Shown here: piece by piece, positions 18,530 through 27,489 of the stretch
How positions within the stretch are numbered: the first letter of the stretch is position 1
Layout of the letters: each line of letters opens with the position of its first letter
NCBI RefSeq assembly: GCF_000708265.2
Contig: NZ_JCKI01000004.1
Span: forward strand, 338,840 to 402,839
From: Pedobacter sp. R20-19
GTDB lineage: Bacteria; Bacteroidota; Bacteroidia; Sphingobacteriales; Sphingobacteriaceae
Direction of reading: 5' to 3'
Length of the DNA: 64,000 nucleotides
Notes under the pieces: model-generated
Seen by the model: only the letters and a program-made list of their open reading frames with translations
What the model was told of the DNA's origin: nothing
The model's database searches: none
Position numbers and translations under genes: made by a program

Positions 18530-19831
18530 CTAGCCTACCACATCTTCCATTTTTCGTGCTGGAATTTTAGCCCGTGGTTTACTATTTAAGTTTTTAACGG
18601 CACCCTCAGTTTTTACAGGTTCTTTAGTTTTAGCTTTTTTCTTAAACTTTCTACCATACCAAATCAGGAAACCTGTGATTGGTAAGCTTGCACCAATTAA
18701 GGAGGCAAGAAAAGCCATTACCTTTCCAGGAAAACCAAGGATACTTCCTACATGAATATCATAGTTCATTTTTCTTAATTTTCCACCAAAACCCGAAGCT
18801 TCATATGGAATGGAATAGACTCCTTTTCCTTTAAGTTCCTGAAGGGTATGCTGATCAAAAGTATAACTTAAGTTATTATAAAACTGCCCTTTATTAGGGT
18901 AAACCGTAATATTAATGGTGGCTTTTGCTTTTGATGTATCCGGGAAATTATAATAGAAACCTTCAGATTTCGGGTGCTTTTTAATGACTGCATTCCAGGC
19001 GAGATCCATTGCTTTTTCTGGCGTGTAAAACTTACCTGTTTGCAAAGAATCAGATGCTAACCGATCAAATTCACCTAATTTATCACCACCACTGGTTACC
19101 CAATACAAGCCTTCGCTATACCATTTGATACCATAAACCATACCTGTAAGGGCGATAAAAAGCAAAAAGATGAGCGAATAGAAACCTAATACATTATGCA
19201 AATCCAGATTAACGCGTTTGAATGATGCACCCCATTTGATTTTGAAACTTTTATCACGGGTAGATTTGTTCCATTTTTTAGGGTACCACCAGATTAAACC
19301 CGTAATCAACAGGATAACGAAGATGAGTGTTCCATAATTAACAATCGGGCGCCCAATGGCATACGGCAACCAAAGAAAGCGATGTCCATTCAGAATAAAC
19401 CTGAAGAAATCTACCTCGCCTTTCTTGTGCACCACCTTGCTGATCACTTCGCCTGTGTAAGGGTTAATGGTTAAAGTTGTTCCTCCACCGCGGCGGCCTT
19501 CCTCCTTTGCACCTTTCAGATTTAGGTTAATAGCCCTTCCCTGTTGATAATTCGCGTATACAGGCATTTTATCGGGGAACACACTTGCTGCAATAGCGGT
19601 GAGCTGACCCGGTGTTATCACCGCTTTGTTTTGTTTTTCAATTTTGGTTTCAGGTTCCAGTAACCCGGTAATTTCCTCATTAAAAACCCAAATGCAACCT
19701 GTAAGGCATACCACCAAAACAATAAGACCAGATACCAGGCCCAGCCAAAGGTGAAGCCATTTATTAATTCTGGTAAATGTTGAATCTTTTACCTTTTTCT
19801 TTGCCGGGTTGTTTTGGTTTACTGTTGCCAT
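18530..19831 (-). CDS. PepSY-associated transmembrane protein (PiuB/iron-regulated type)
   Basis: 433 residues. An N-terminal membrane helix (LHLWLGLVSGLIVLVVCLTGCIW) is followed by periplasmic PepSY-like segments and three more helices, including the FLWLPYAIGRPIVNYGTLIF and VNLDLHNVLGFYSLIFLLFIALTG regions with conserved His. The basic C-terminal tail is cytoplasmic. Members lie beside TonB receptors for siderophores or haem and are thought to reduce or handle ferric complexes at the inner membrane. It is the last gene of the operon TonB receptor - DUF4374 - PepSY, 30 bases after the DUF4374 gene. Confidence 0.88.
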   Translation of the reverse strand: MATVNQNNPAKKKVKDSTFTRINKWLHLWLGLVSGLIVLVVCLTGCIWVFNEEITGLLEPETKIEKQNKAVITPGQLTAIAASVFPDKMPVYANYQQGRAINLNLKGAKEEGRRGGGTTLTINPYTGEVISKVVHKKGEVDFFRFILNGHRFLWLPYAIGRPIVNYGTLIFVILLITGLIWWYPKKWNKSTRDKSFKIKWGASFKRVNLDLHNVLGFYSLIFLLFIALTGMVYGIKWYSEGLYWVTSGGDKLGEFDRLASDSLQTGKFYTPEKAMDLAWNAVIKKHPKSEGFYYNFPDTSKAKATINITVYPNKGQFYNNLSYTFDQHTLQELKGKGVYSIPYEASGFGGKLRKMNYDIHVGSILGFPGKVMAFLASLIGASLPITGFLIWYGRKFKKKAKTKEPVKTEGAVKNLNSKPRAKIPARKMEDVVG

Positions 19832-19861
19832 GGTATAAGTATTGGAAATAGAAATTCTGAA

Positions 19862-21103
19862 TTAATATTGAAGTGCATTAATAGCCGTAATGGTTCCACC
19901 CACTACCTTTAAACCTTTTTTCGCTACCGCGATATTGGCATCGAAAACATATACATAACTGCCCTCGCTTGCCGTAGTAATGCCAATGTATCCGGTTCTG
20001 CCATCTTTTGGTGCATAATTATTAATGGTAGTGGTTCTGGTAATATCATTCGGCACACCAGTTACCCATTTAAATGTTTTATTAATCACATCCACAATGG
20101 CAAACTTTCTGGCGGTACCGGCAAGTGACTTAGGTTGAGCGTACATTTGCACTACAAATTTGCCCATTCCCAAATAGCTTTGCCCGGCCATGTGGTAACC
20201 TCCTGAAAGTTCTTCCACATTAAAAAAATAACTCTTATCAAATTCAGTTGTGCCTTTATTGATTCGGATCACCGCAGATGGATTTTTTGAACTTGGAGTT
20301 CCGGAATTAGTTGCAGAAGCATATGAAAAAGCATAAGCATCGCCATTTTCAATTTCAACTAAACCATTTACAAAGTAAGCCCCAATATAACTCGTACGGT
20401 TGTCTTTTATCACTTTCTCCAGGGTTAAATCAGGATAACTGTATACAGCAACCCATGAACTATCCGGGTAGGCAGTACCAAATACATCAGGTGCAGCACC
20501 CTTAATGCTCATATAAGGTGCAAAAAGTTTATCGCCCACTTGTGTGGCCCAGGTGAAATGCGCACGTTCGCCATTTCCGGCAAGCTTTACAATATTCACT
20601 TGTTTTTCTCCAACAATCTGATATTTACGGGCATCAATCCGAAAGAAACTCGAAAATTCATTTCCAGATCTTGGAATTTTGGCAATAAATATATCATCCT
20701 TCACCGGGGCAAAAAGCTGAACGGTTTCCGTTTGGAAGTTGGTAAGTTTATTTAATTTACCTGTAGCATCCAACCGGTAAGTGGTTACCGCACCCGGATT
20801 TCCTTGTCCGTATAGTAAGCTAAAAAATCTATTTCTATGGGTAAGGTAATAACGGTAAGAACCATCCTGTTCAATTCCGTTACCTTGTGTGGTCACCATT
20901 CCAGAGTCGAGGCTATTGGTGGTTAATAAATAATCGGCAATTCCGGTGGTACCAATGGGTGTTGCAGAAATGATATATTTAGTGGCCCCGGTTAGTTCCG
21001 TATCCACATCTACAATTTCAGATGAATCAAGCTCCTTATCGCAGCCGGCAAATAAAGCGAATAAAGAAAAGCTTAAAAATGGAAGTAAATATCTTGTTTT
21101 CAT
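19862..21103 (-). CDS. DUF4374 domain lipoprotein
   Basis: 413 residues with a lipoprotein signal (FSLFALFAGCDKE, lipobox Cys at residue ~20). The body is a beta-propeller-like DUF4374 domain with repeated units. The family is almost always found between a TonB-dependent receptor and a PepSY protein in Bacteroidota, as here, so a surface or periplasmic role in handling iron complexes is inferred. It lies 19 bases after the receptor gene. Confidence 0.88.
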   Translation of the reverse strand: MKTRYLLPFLSFSLFALFAGCDKELDSSEIVDVDTELTGATKYIISATPIGTTGIADYLLTTNSLDSGMVTTQGNGIEQDGSYRYYLTHRNRFFSLLYGQGNPGAVTTYRLDATGKLNKLTNFQTETVQLFAPVKDDIFIAKIPRSGNEFSSFFRIDARKYQIVGEKQVNIVKLAGNGERAHFTWATQVGDKLFAPYMSIKGAAPDVFGTAYPDSSWVAVYSYPDLTLEKVIKDNRTSYIGAYFVNGLVEIENGDAYAFSYASATNSGTPSSKNPSAVIRINKGTTEFDKSYFFNVEELSGGYHMAGQSYLGMGKFVVQMYAQPKSLAGTARKFAIVDVINKTFKWVTGVPNDITRTTTINNYAPKDGRTGYIGITTASEGSYVYVFDANIAVAKKGLKVVGGTITAINALQY

Positions 21104-21122
21104 ATTTGTAAATCTTAAAATT

Positions 21123-23510
21123 TTATGATCTGTTGTTGCTAAAAAAGTATCTTACCTTGGCATAAAAAGCCCTGCCTGGTTTTTGTAAAGAGAAATTATC
21201 ATAGATGCGGTTATTCACCAGGTTTTTACATTCCAAGCCAATATTGTATCGCCCTCCGCCTAAAGTATAAACAGCATTCACGTCTTGCATCCACTGTCTT
21301 GGAATGTCATATTTGGTATCTGAAGTTCCCTGACTTGGCCATGATAGATAATAAGCATGAACATACAGTACATTGTAACCAAGGGTTAATGTATTTCCTT
21401 TCTTACCTACGTTATTAAAGAAAAGTGATGCATCTGCATTACCAAAAAGATAAGGCATATTGGGGATACGATCTCTATACAAAGGACTTTCCATTGTTTG
21501 TCCCTGTTCAAAACGGGTATTGTTTCTTAAGTTCTGGTAAGTTAGGTTTACCCCTGCAGTAAAGAGTTGCTTATAAGAATACCGCACTTCTGATTCGAAA
21601 CCTAAATTGGTTACATCCGCCAGGTTTCCCATCACCTGTTTAGTTTGATTATTATTAAGTTGCGGGCGAATAAAATCTTTCGCATCGCGATACATGACGT
21701 TACCATCAAAACTAAAACGGTGAATCTGGTTGACTTGTGCCTGATAGCTAAATCCTAAATTGTAATTATTACTCTGCTCGGGTTTAAGGCTAATGCTACC
21801 TTCCAGGTTTAAAAGATCGCCAAAAAGCTCATCAGTTTCCGGTAATCGGTAACTTTTCTCATATGAAGCCTTTAACTGAAAATTCGGAACGATAAAATAG
21901 GTTGTCGCAATGCCATAGCCAGTTTTACTGTAGCTGTTTTCTTGTTGCAGATAAGCAACATCGCCCCAATTACCGCTAGGATTATAGCTTTGAGCATATT
22001 TGTTTGATTGATAAAACTGCTTGGCAAAAACAGAGGTGTTCCATTTTTCCGAAGCGCTGAATTTATACCCTAACCCTAACACATTTTTATTGTTCTTACG
22101 GGGTTGCTCGTAATTTTGGTTTTGTGGGAAGAGTTCATCAGAACCTTTTCTGTTAAACGAATTGTAAACATTATTTAATGAAAAGGAATGACGCTCATTA
22201 AGGGTATACGTTAAGTTGGCAGTGGCCAATCCATTATTGTTACGGAATTTATACATGGAGCGTTCCCTTTCGCTTCCGGCTCCCGGGTATTGTTTATATT
22301 CCTGAAACCAGTTATATCGGCGATATACCGTATCAATATTTTGTTCTGTGCCGAAATTAAAGTTACCATTTACACGAAGATCAAGTCCTTTGGTAAATAA
22401 GTCCTTTTTCTGGTATTTTACAGTTGGCATTAAAATGCTCCCTCTTCTATGCCAATCGCCAAAAACACTTACCATTCTGGCACCCGTTTGCACTTCTGCA
22501 TAGTTTTTTCCAGCGGTTAAACCAAACATCAGCTGATCTGCAAATGATTTATTAACCACCCCTGCACCTACAATTACAGTTTCGTTATGGTAAGTATCGT
22601 TAAAACGTTTCACTACCTGATTTCTGAAATAGCGTCCATCAAAAGAAGCCACATCAGTAGTTACTTTATAATCGTTATCAGAATAATTCTGGAAAGCATT
22701 TAACTGCACTTTAAATCCTGAAGGTGAGGTATAACCAGCATTGATAGCCGTTTTATGCGTATTGAAGGAACCGTATGAATAAGAAACATCTGCATAACTT
22801 TTTGTGGTATTATCGGTAACGATGTTGATGGCACCGCCCAATGCGTCAGATCCAAGCCATACCGGAACCACGCCTTTATACACTTCCACACGCTGAGCCA
22901 GGTTAATTGGAATATTATTAATCTGAAAGGATGAGCCAAAATTATCCATAGGCACTCCATCAATAAAAAACTTTACCTGTCTACCTGTGAATCCATTTAA
23001 CGAAAAATCCATTCGTGATCCCAATCCACCAGCCTCTCTAACCCGAACACCAGATACACGATCTAGTGCATGAGAAATATCCAATGTACTATTGTGCAAT
23101 TTCTTCGCATCGATGGAGGTAACATTAAAGGCTTGCCTATTTACCTGTTGATTTGCTGTTCTACCAATTACATTAACCGTTTCCATATCTTCAGAAGAAG
23201 CAGTTAGGCTAAAACTCAATTTACTTTCCTGATTTTCGGATAGGGTTATTTCTTTTTTAATGGTTACAAAACCGATGGCTGTAACCTGAATGTGGTAATT
23301 ACCAACCTTAAGATTGGTAATTCTAAAGTTTCCACTCTCATCAGAGAAGGTACCAGAAGTGGTTTTCTGAATTTTAATGGTTGCCCCCGGTATGGGTTCG
23401 CCATTAGCACTTTTGATTTGCCCTGAGACACCGGATAGCCGGTTTTGGGCGGAGGTAAAAATTACACAGGCACATAAGATGCCCAATAGCAAAATTTTCT
23501 TAATTTGCAT
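21123..23510 (-). CDS. TonB-dependent outer-membrane receptor, siderophore/iron type
   Basis: 795 residues. A signal peptide (LLLGILCACVIFTSAQ) is followed by a carboxypeptidase-regulatory-like domain (residues ~25-105), a TonB plug (INNIPINLAQRVEVYKG, GALGGAINIVT) and a 22-strand barrel ending in YFFSNNRS. The size is that of siderophore or haem receptors rather than the ~1000-residue SusC proteins, and no SusD gene is adjacent. It is the first gene of a three-gene operon with DUF4374 and PepSY proteins. The ligand is unknown. Confidence 0.92.
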   Translation of the reverse strand: MQIKKILLLGILCACVIFTSAQNRLSGVSGQIKSANGEPIPGATIKIQKTTSGTFSDESGNFRITNLKVGNYHIQVTAIGFVTIKKEITLSENQESKLSFSLTASSEDMETVNVIGRTANQQVNRQAFNVTSIDAKKLHNSTLDISHALDRVSGVRVREAGGLGSRMDFSLNGFTGRQVKFFIDGVPMDNFGSSFQINNIPINLAQRVEVYKGVVPVWLGSDALGGAINIVTDNTTKSYADVSYSYGSFNTHKTAINAGYTSPSGFKVQLNAFQNYSDNDYKVTTDVASFDGRYFRNQVVKRFNDTYHNETVIVGAGVVNKSFADQLMFGLTAGKNYAEVQTGARMVSVFGDWHRRGSILMPTVKYQKKDLFTKGLDLRVNGNFNFGTEQNIDTVYRRYNWFQEYKQYPGAGSERERSMYKFRNNNGLATANLTYTLNERHSFSLNNVYNSFNRKGSDELFPQNQNYEQPRKNNKNVLGLGYKFSASEKWNTSVFAKQFYQSNKYAQSYNPSGNWGDVAYLQQENSYSKTGYGIATTYFIVPNFQLKASYEKSYRLPETDELFGDLLNLEGSISLKPEQSNNYNLGFSYQAQVNQIHRFSFDGNVMYRDAKDFIRPQLNNNQTKQVMGNLADVTNLGFESEVRYSYKQLFTAGVNLTYQNLRNNTRFEQGQTMESPLYRDRIPNMPYLFGNADASLFFNNVGKKGNTLTLGYNVLYVHAYYLSWPSQGTSDTKYDIPRQWMQDVNAVYTLGGGRYNIGLECKNLVNNRIYDNFSLQKPGRAFYAKVRYFFSNNRS

Positions 23511-23535
23511 GACTTTTAATGGAGATTAAAGGTGA

Positions 23536-23576
23536 GCCGATTTTCCGGTTAGCCACACGGGTCTGAACCGTGTGGC
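23536..23576 (-). promoter_or_regulatory. Hairpin in the 5' leader of the TonB-receptor operon
   Basis: A 9-bp GC-rich perfect stem (GCCACACGG at 23552-23560 with CCGTGTGGC at 23568-23576) lies about 10 bases after the predicted transcription start on the minus strand. A small second hairpin (CCGGAAAATCGG) lies nearer the gene. On the plus strand the large stem is followed by ATTTTTTAT and would act as a terminator against incoming transcription. I do not recognise a known riboswitch. Confidence 0.5.
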
Positions 23577-23591
23577 ATTTTTTATCTGCCG

Positions 23592-23622
23592 CAAATATAA
23601 CCTCTATTTAGATCAAGTCCAA
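23592..23622 (-). promoter_or_regulatory. Promoter of the TonB-receptor operon
   Basis: Minus strand TTG (23620-23622), exactly 20 bases, then TATATTTG (23592-23599): a full consensus match. Transcription would start near 23587, about 75 bases before the ATG. Confidence 0.75.
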
Positions 23623-23653
23623 ATAAGATTTGGTTTTAATTAGGCTTATTTGG
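23619..23653. promoter_or_regulatory. Candidate operator: nested inverted repeats over the -33 box
   Basis: CCAAATAAG (23619-23627) is repeated inverted as CTTATTTGG (23645-23653). The first copy is also part of the palindrome CCAAAT-AAG-ATTTGG (23619-23633). The -33 TTG of the receptor promoter lies inside this palindrome, as expected for a repressor site, for example iron-responsive. No regulator gene is adjacent. The remaining ~190 bases up to the TauE/SafE gene show nothing further. Confidence 0.45.
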
Positions 23654-23840
23654 CTTCCTAAAGAGGGATAATGGGATTTAGCTGGTTATTTAACCGAAAC
23701 GTTACACAGCACATTTTTTTGAATAAATGTCTCAACACTTATACATGACGTCCTTCCGTCTGATCTATACCTGATAAGATTTGAAGTAATGCATCAAGTC
23801 ATTAATTCAAAAAAAATCTGCAGAAAATATTCAGGATCAT

Positions 23841-24542
23841 TTATTTACAATCTACGGCCTGACCATACATACCTGTTGGCGCAGGAGATAGAAAAGGAAT
23901 GCCAAGGTTAGCTGAACGTACAATTAACAAAAAACCCATCATCAACATTAGCCAGGGGATTAGCCTTTGTGTGTTGAACGGAATATACTGTTTAATAAAA
24001 ATTCCTCCCAATGAAATCATTAGCATCAGCGGTGTGGTGCCCATACCAAATAAAAGCATAAAAATACCGCCAGCTTTAAAACTCCCGGTATTCAGGGCAG
24101 TTGCAAACGCCAGGTAAACCATTCCACAAGGAATGATGCCATTGAGTGCGCCTGCAAAAAAGCCCCAGAGCGGCAACTTGAATACGTAGCCCATTAATTT
24201 ACTGATAGGACGTATTAAATGGTTTTGTAACGCGGCAAAACGCTTCACATATTGCGGAACAAGTTGCAATAAGGTAAAAAAAATCAACAGTAAACCTATA
24301 ATGGTACTGAGTATCTGCTGATTGCTAAAAACGGCTATACTGCCACCAAGTGCACCTGCGCACAGGCCTAAAACCACATAAACGAAGATTCTTCCAAGCT
24401 GATATAACAGCAATTGTGAGGCAGAAGCTAAAAAATGCTGCTTCTGAAAAGGCATACCCAGCATAATTGGTCCGCACATTACTGCACAGTGTAAACTGCC
24501 AAACAGGCCCATTAAAAAAGCTAATGGCAAGAAATCTGTCAT
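23841..24542 (-). CDS. Sulfite exporter TauE/SafE-type membrane protein of the cbb3 operon
   Basis: 233 residues, about six membrane helices. The N-terminal FGSLHCAVMCGPI contains a conserved Cys-x3-Cys/His motif in the first helix, and IIPCGMVYLAFA lies in the fifth; both are typical of the CcoI-linked 'SafE-like' group found after ccoH in cbb3 operons. In this setting it is thought to help copper supply or oxidase assembly rather than sulfite export. It overlaps ccoH by four bases (ATGA), so translation is coupled. Confidence 0.85.
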   Translation of the reverse strand: MTDFLPLAFLMGLFGSLHCAVMCGPIMLGMPFQKQHFLASASQLLLYQLGRIFVYVVLGLCAGALGGSIAVFSNQQILSTIIGLLLIFFTLLQLVPQYVKRFAALQNHLIRPISKLMGYVFKLPLWGFFAGALNGIIPCGMVYLAFATALNTGSFKAGGIFMLLFGMGTTPLMLMISLGGIFIKQYIPFNTQRLIPWLMLMMGFLLIVRSANLGIPFLSPAPTGMYGQAVDCK

Positions 24543-24973
24543 AGGGTAAGGTTAGTTTTATACAGATAATCTTTCCCGTTGCTGCGCCATTGAATATTCA
24601 AAAACCACATCCCTTTTGGTAAATGAGACCGGCTCACGAGAATTAGGTGATTAGTTCCGATCGTTTTACCTTCAAACTTTAAATCTTCCGCCTTATTGGA
24701 TGGCCGCATCAATACGAGCTGGTAGCTGGCGCTATCTTTTAAGCTGATGACCAATTGCTTTTGATCAATCACAATTTTCGGCTGTGCATCAGCATTCAAC
24801 ATGTTTTGCTCTGCGTTATAAGTTGTATTATAAGTAATTCCTTTCTCATAATAATCATCTTCCACTAAAGCATCACCATCATGTTTGGCAAACATATAAA
24901 TGACCATTGCGATGATGAAAAGCATGAAACAGCCCATCCCCAATAAAATTTTAGTACCCCAGTTCATTGTCAT
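24539..24973 (-). CDS. ccoH: FixH/CcoH family oxidase assembly protein
   Basis: 144 residues with one N-terminal membrane helix (ILLGMGCFMLFIIAMVIYMF) and a periplasmic FixH domain (DDYYEKGITYN motif). FixH/CcoH stabilises early cbb3 oxidase intermediates and works with the copper ATPase CcoI. It lies 14 bases after ccoG and overlaps the TauE/SafE gene. Confidence 0.9.
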   Translation of the reverse strand: MTMNWGTKILLGMGCFMLFIIAMVIYMFAKHDGDALVEDDYYEKGITYNTTYNAEQNMLNADAQPKIVIDQKQLVISLKDSASYQLVLMRPSNKAEDLKFEGKTIGTNHLILVSRSHLPKGMWFLNIQWRSNGKDYLYKTNLTL

Positions 24974-24987
24974 CTTTTTTTTTATTG

Positions 24988-26361
24988 TTATTGGTTATCA
25001 GGCTGTGCAAAAAAACTTGTGCTTGCCTGGCTTAAAACTTTTCCATCTACCACCACTTCAAATTCGGCATCAGATTTATATTCCTTAATCTGGTTATTAT
25101 TTCTGATGAGAAAGAAGGTAATTTGTGCAGATCCGTCTTTTGGAAGCACATTTGCTGCTTGTATAAATTCGATTTGATCATGTTGATCTTTCGCCCTGAA
25201 TTCAAACTTTATCGTTTTATTGGTTTTATTGATCAACTCTGCATTATACAGATTGCTGGTTTGATTGCTTCCTCTATTTTGATAAAGCGTACCACTCGCC
25301 CGCAACACGGTAGTTTCAATTGATGACCTTTTATAAATGAGTGCAGAAAAAACCATGAATACCACAAATAAAACAGCTGCATATCCATAGGCTTTGGCCC
25401 CTATTTTAAATGGCTTCTGTTGGCTAATATAATCCTGATTGAAAAATCCTATTAGCCGCTCTGGTTTGTTGATTTTTAGCATCACTTCATCGCAGGCATC
25501 AATACAGGCTGTACAATTTACACATTCCAGCTGTGTTCCCTTTCTAATGTCTATGCCCGTTGGGCAAACCTGTACGCATAATCCACAATCTATGCAATCG
25601 CCTTTAGCTTCATCTACATTTTGTCTCTGAATCTTCCCTCGGGGTTCACCTCGATTAACATTATAGGCTACAATAAGGCTCTGGTTATCCAGCAAAACAC
25701 CCTGTAACCTGCCGTAAGGACAAATTACCGTACAAACCACCTCACGCACATAGGCAAAAACACCATAAAACAGAAAGGTAAAAATACAGATGGAAATAAA
25801 GCCTGATACATGCTGATGAACTGGTTCTGTGATGATGCTGAATAGTTTTTCGGAACCAATAAGATAGGCTAAAAAGGTATTCGCGATGGCAAATGAAATC
25901 ACTAAAAAGATAAAATGTTTAGCCGATTTTTTAAAAATCTTCTCCCTATTCCAGGGCTGTGCATTTAGTTTCTTTTGCTTCTGATTATCGCCTTCAATCC
26001 AGAATTCTATTCTCCGGAACACCAATTCCATAAAAATGGTTTGCGGGCAGGCCCAACCACACCAAAGCCTGCCCAAAACCACTGTAAAACAGACAATAAA
26101 AATCATGAATATGAGCATCGCCAATGCGAAAAGATAAAAATCCTGCGGGGTAAAAATCAATCCAAAGAATACAAATTTTCGTTCGATGAAATTTAATAGC
26201 ACCCACTGCTCACCATTCAATTTTAAAAAAGGGCAAGAGAATAAAAGCAAAAGCAGCACATAGCTTACCCATTTCCGGTAAGTATATAATCTTCCCGATG
26301 GCTTTTTAGGATATAGAAAATCCCTGCCCTTGCTTTCTTTTTTCTTATTATTTTGTGGCAT
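24988..26361 (-). CDS. ccoG: Cytochrome c oxidase accessory protein CcoG (RdxA/FixG)
   Basis: 457 residues. Four to five membrane helices surround a polyferredoxin core: LWCGWACPQTIF, a dicluster segment CIDCGLCVQVCPTGIDIR and CVNCTACIDACDEV with eight Cys for two [4Fe-4S] clusters, and a C-terminal Ig-like periplasmic domain. CcoG reduces Cu(II) for delivery to the oxidase copper centre. It overlaps ccoP by 14 bases. Confidence 0.95.
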   Translation of the reverse strand: MPQNNKKKESKGRDFLYPKKPSGRLYTYRKWVSYVLLLLLFSCPFLKLNGEQWVLLNFIERKFVFFGLIFTPQDFYLFALAMLIFMIFIVCFTVVLGRLWCGWACPQTIFMELVFRRIEFWIEGDNQKQKKLNAQPWNREKIFKKSAKHFIFLVISFAIANTFLAYLIGSEKLFSIITEPVHQHVSGFISICIFTFLFYGVFAYVREVVCTVICPYGRLQGVLLDNQSLIVAYNVNRGEPRGKIQRQNVDEAKGDCIDCGLCVQVCPTGIDIRKGTQLECVNCTACIDACDEVMLKINKPERLIGFFNQDYISQQKPFKIGAKAYGYAAVLFVVFMVFSALIYKRSSIETTVLRASGTLYQNRGSNQTSNLYNAELINKTNKTIKFEFRAKDQHDQIEFIQAANVLPKDGSAQITFFLIRNNNQIKEYKSDAEFEVVVDGKVLSQASTSFFAQPDNQ

Positions 26362-27316
26362 TTGTTGTTTTCAAACTATCTGCGGGTTCTTTCATGGCAT
26401 TATCCTGTGGATCTTTTTCTTCATACTTCTCACCCTGAGCAGCCTTAGCCCCTGCCGGATTTGTACCCGACAGCGATAAAATGTAATTGGCGACAGCACT
26501 GATTTGTTTCGGATTCAGGTTTTTCTCCCAGCTAATCATACCTTTTTCAGGCACACCGTATTTAATGGTTTTGAAGACGTTGTTAATGCCCCCACCGTGT
26601 AACCAGTAATCATCAGTTAAATTCGGACCGATAATTCCTTGCCCTTTATCGCCATGACATACTTTACAGTTTCCTTCGAAAATATTCTTCCCTTCAGCCA
26701 ATACCGATTCTGTGATATCAACTTTCACCGTATTTTCATCAATTGCATTTGCTGATTTTTGTAAGTAGGCCGCTTTTTCAACTTGCGCCTGTGCTATTTC
26801 ATTTTTATATTCCTGATCCTGGAGATCGCCATAGCCACCAATGTGGTAATAGAACAGGTAACCTGCCGCAATAATCATGGTACCGAAAAACAAGAAGTTA
26901 AACCAGGCTGGAACCGGATTATTCAGTTCCTTAATACCATCATAGGCGTGATCAATTTCCAGATCTTTTTCCTGTTCAATGGGTTTTAAACTCAATAATT
27001 TTTCCCAGATAGAATAGCCTTTTTTCCGGCTCTTTAACCATTCATCATAGTTTAATTGTTCAGCCTTCTCTGGTGATAAATAAGGTGTAGGATTGAGCTG
27101 TTCCTTATACATCACCTTGAAAGCGTTGAGTAAGGTAAGCGACACAAATACCAGTACAACAGCAAATAGCAATAAAATAACGATCAATAATTCTGATTGC
27201 GTAAGCCCAAGTGATGGCGCTGAAGGCTTTACATTTTCAGCAACTGTTTTTTCATCTGCTGCGAATGCCAACACCTGACCGAGCAGCAACAAAATAAATA
27301 AACTAATCTTCTTCAT
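26348..27316 (-). CDS. ccoP: cbb3-type cytochrome c oxidase subunit III (CcoP), mono-haem form
   Basis: 322 residues. After a first hydrophobic segment come the CcoP N-terminal domain (YDGIKELNNPVPAWFNFLFFGTM) and one cytochrome c domain with the haem motif CKVCH and the axial Met segment (GMISW). Proteobacterial CcoP has two c-type haems; here only one CxxCH is visible, as is usual for Bacteroidota. It passes electrons to CcoO/CcoN from periplasmic donors. It overlaps ccoQ and ccoG by 14 bases each. Confidence 0.93.
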   Translation of the reverse strand: MKKISLFILLLLGQVLAFAADEKTVAENVKPSAPSLGLTQSELLIVILLLFAVVLVFVSLTLLNAFKVMYKEQLNPTPYLSPEKAEQLNYDEWLKSRKKGYSIWEKLLSLKPIEQEKDLEIDHAYDGIKELNNPVPAWFNFLFFGTMIIAAGYLFYYHIGGYGDLQDQEYKNEIAQAQVEKAAYLQKSANAIDENTVKVDITESVLAEGKNIFEGNCKVCHGDKGQGIIGPNLTDDYWLHGGGINNVFKTIKYGVPEKGMISWEKNLNPKQISAVANYILSLSGTNPAGAKAAQGEKYEEKDPQDNAMKEPADSLKTTNATK

Positions 27317-27485
27317 ACCCTTGAGTTTGATTTTCCTGGATTGGCAATTCGCTCATGACTTCGATATGCTTTTTATTTAATTTAAGGAGGTAAATGCCTA
27401 CGATAATGAAAAATACCATAAACATGATCAGTGAGCTGATGAGGTAAAGTTCACCTCCGGCCAGGTCTTTTATTTGATTGAACAT
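27303..27485 (-). CDS. ccoQ: cbb3-type oxidase subunit CcoQ-like
   Basis: 60 residues, one membrane helix (YLISSLIMFMVFFIIVGIYLLK) and an acidic tail. Size and position between ccoNO and ccoP identify it as CcoQ, which stabilises the assembled oxidase. It starts four bases after the ccoNO stop. Confidence 0.85.
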   Translation of the reverse strand: MFNQIKDLAGGELYLISSLIMFMVFFIIVGIYLLKLNKKHIEVMSELPIQENQTQGYEED

Positions 27486-27489
27486 AATT

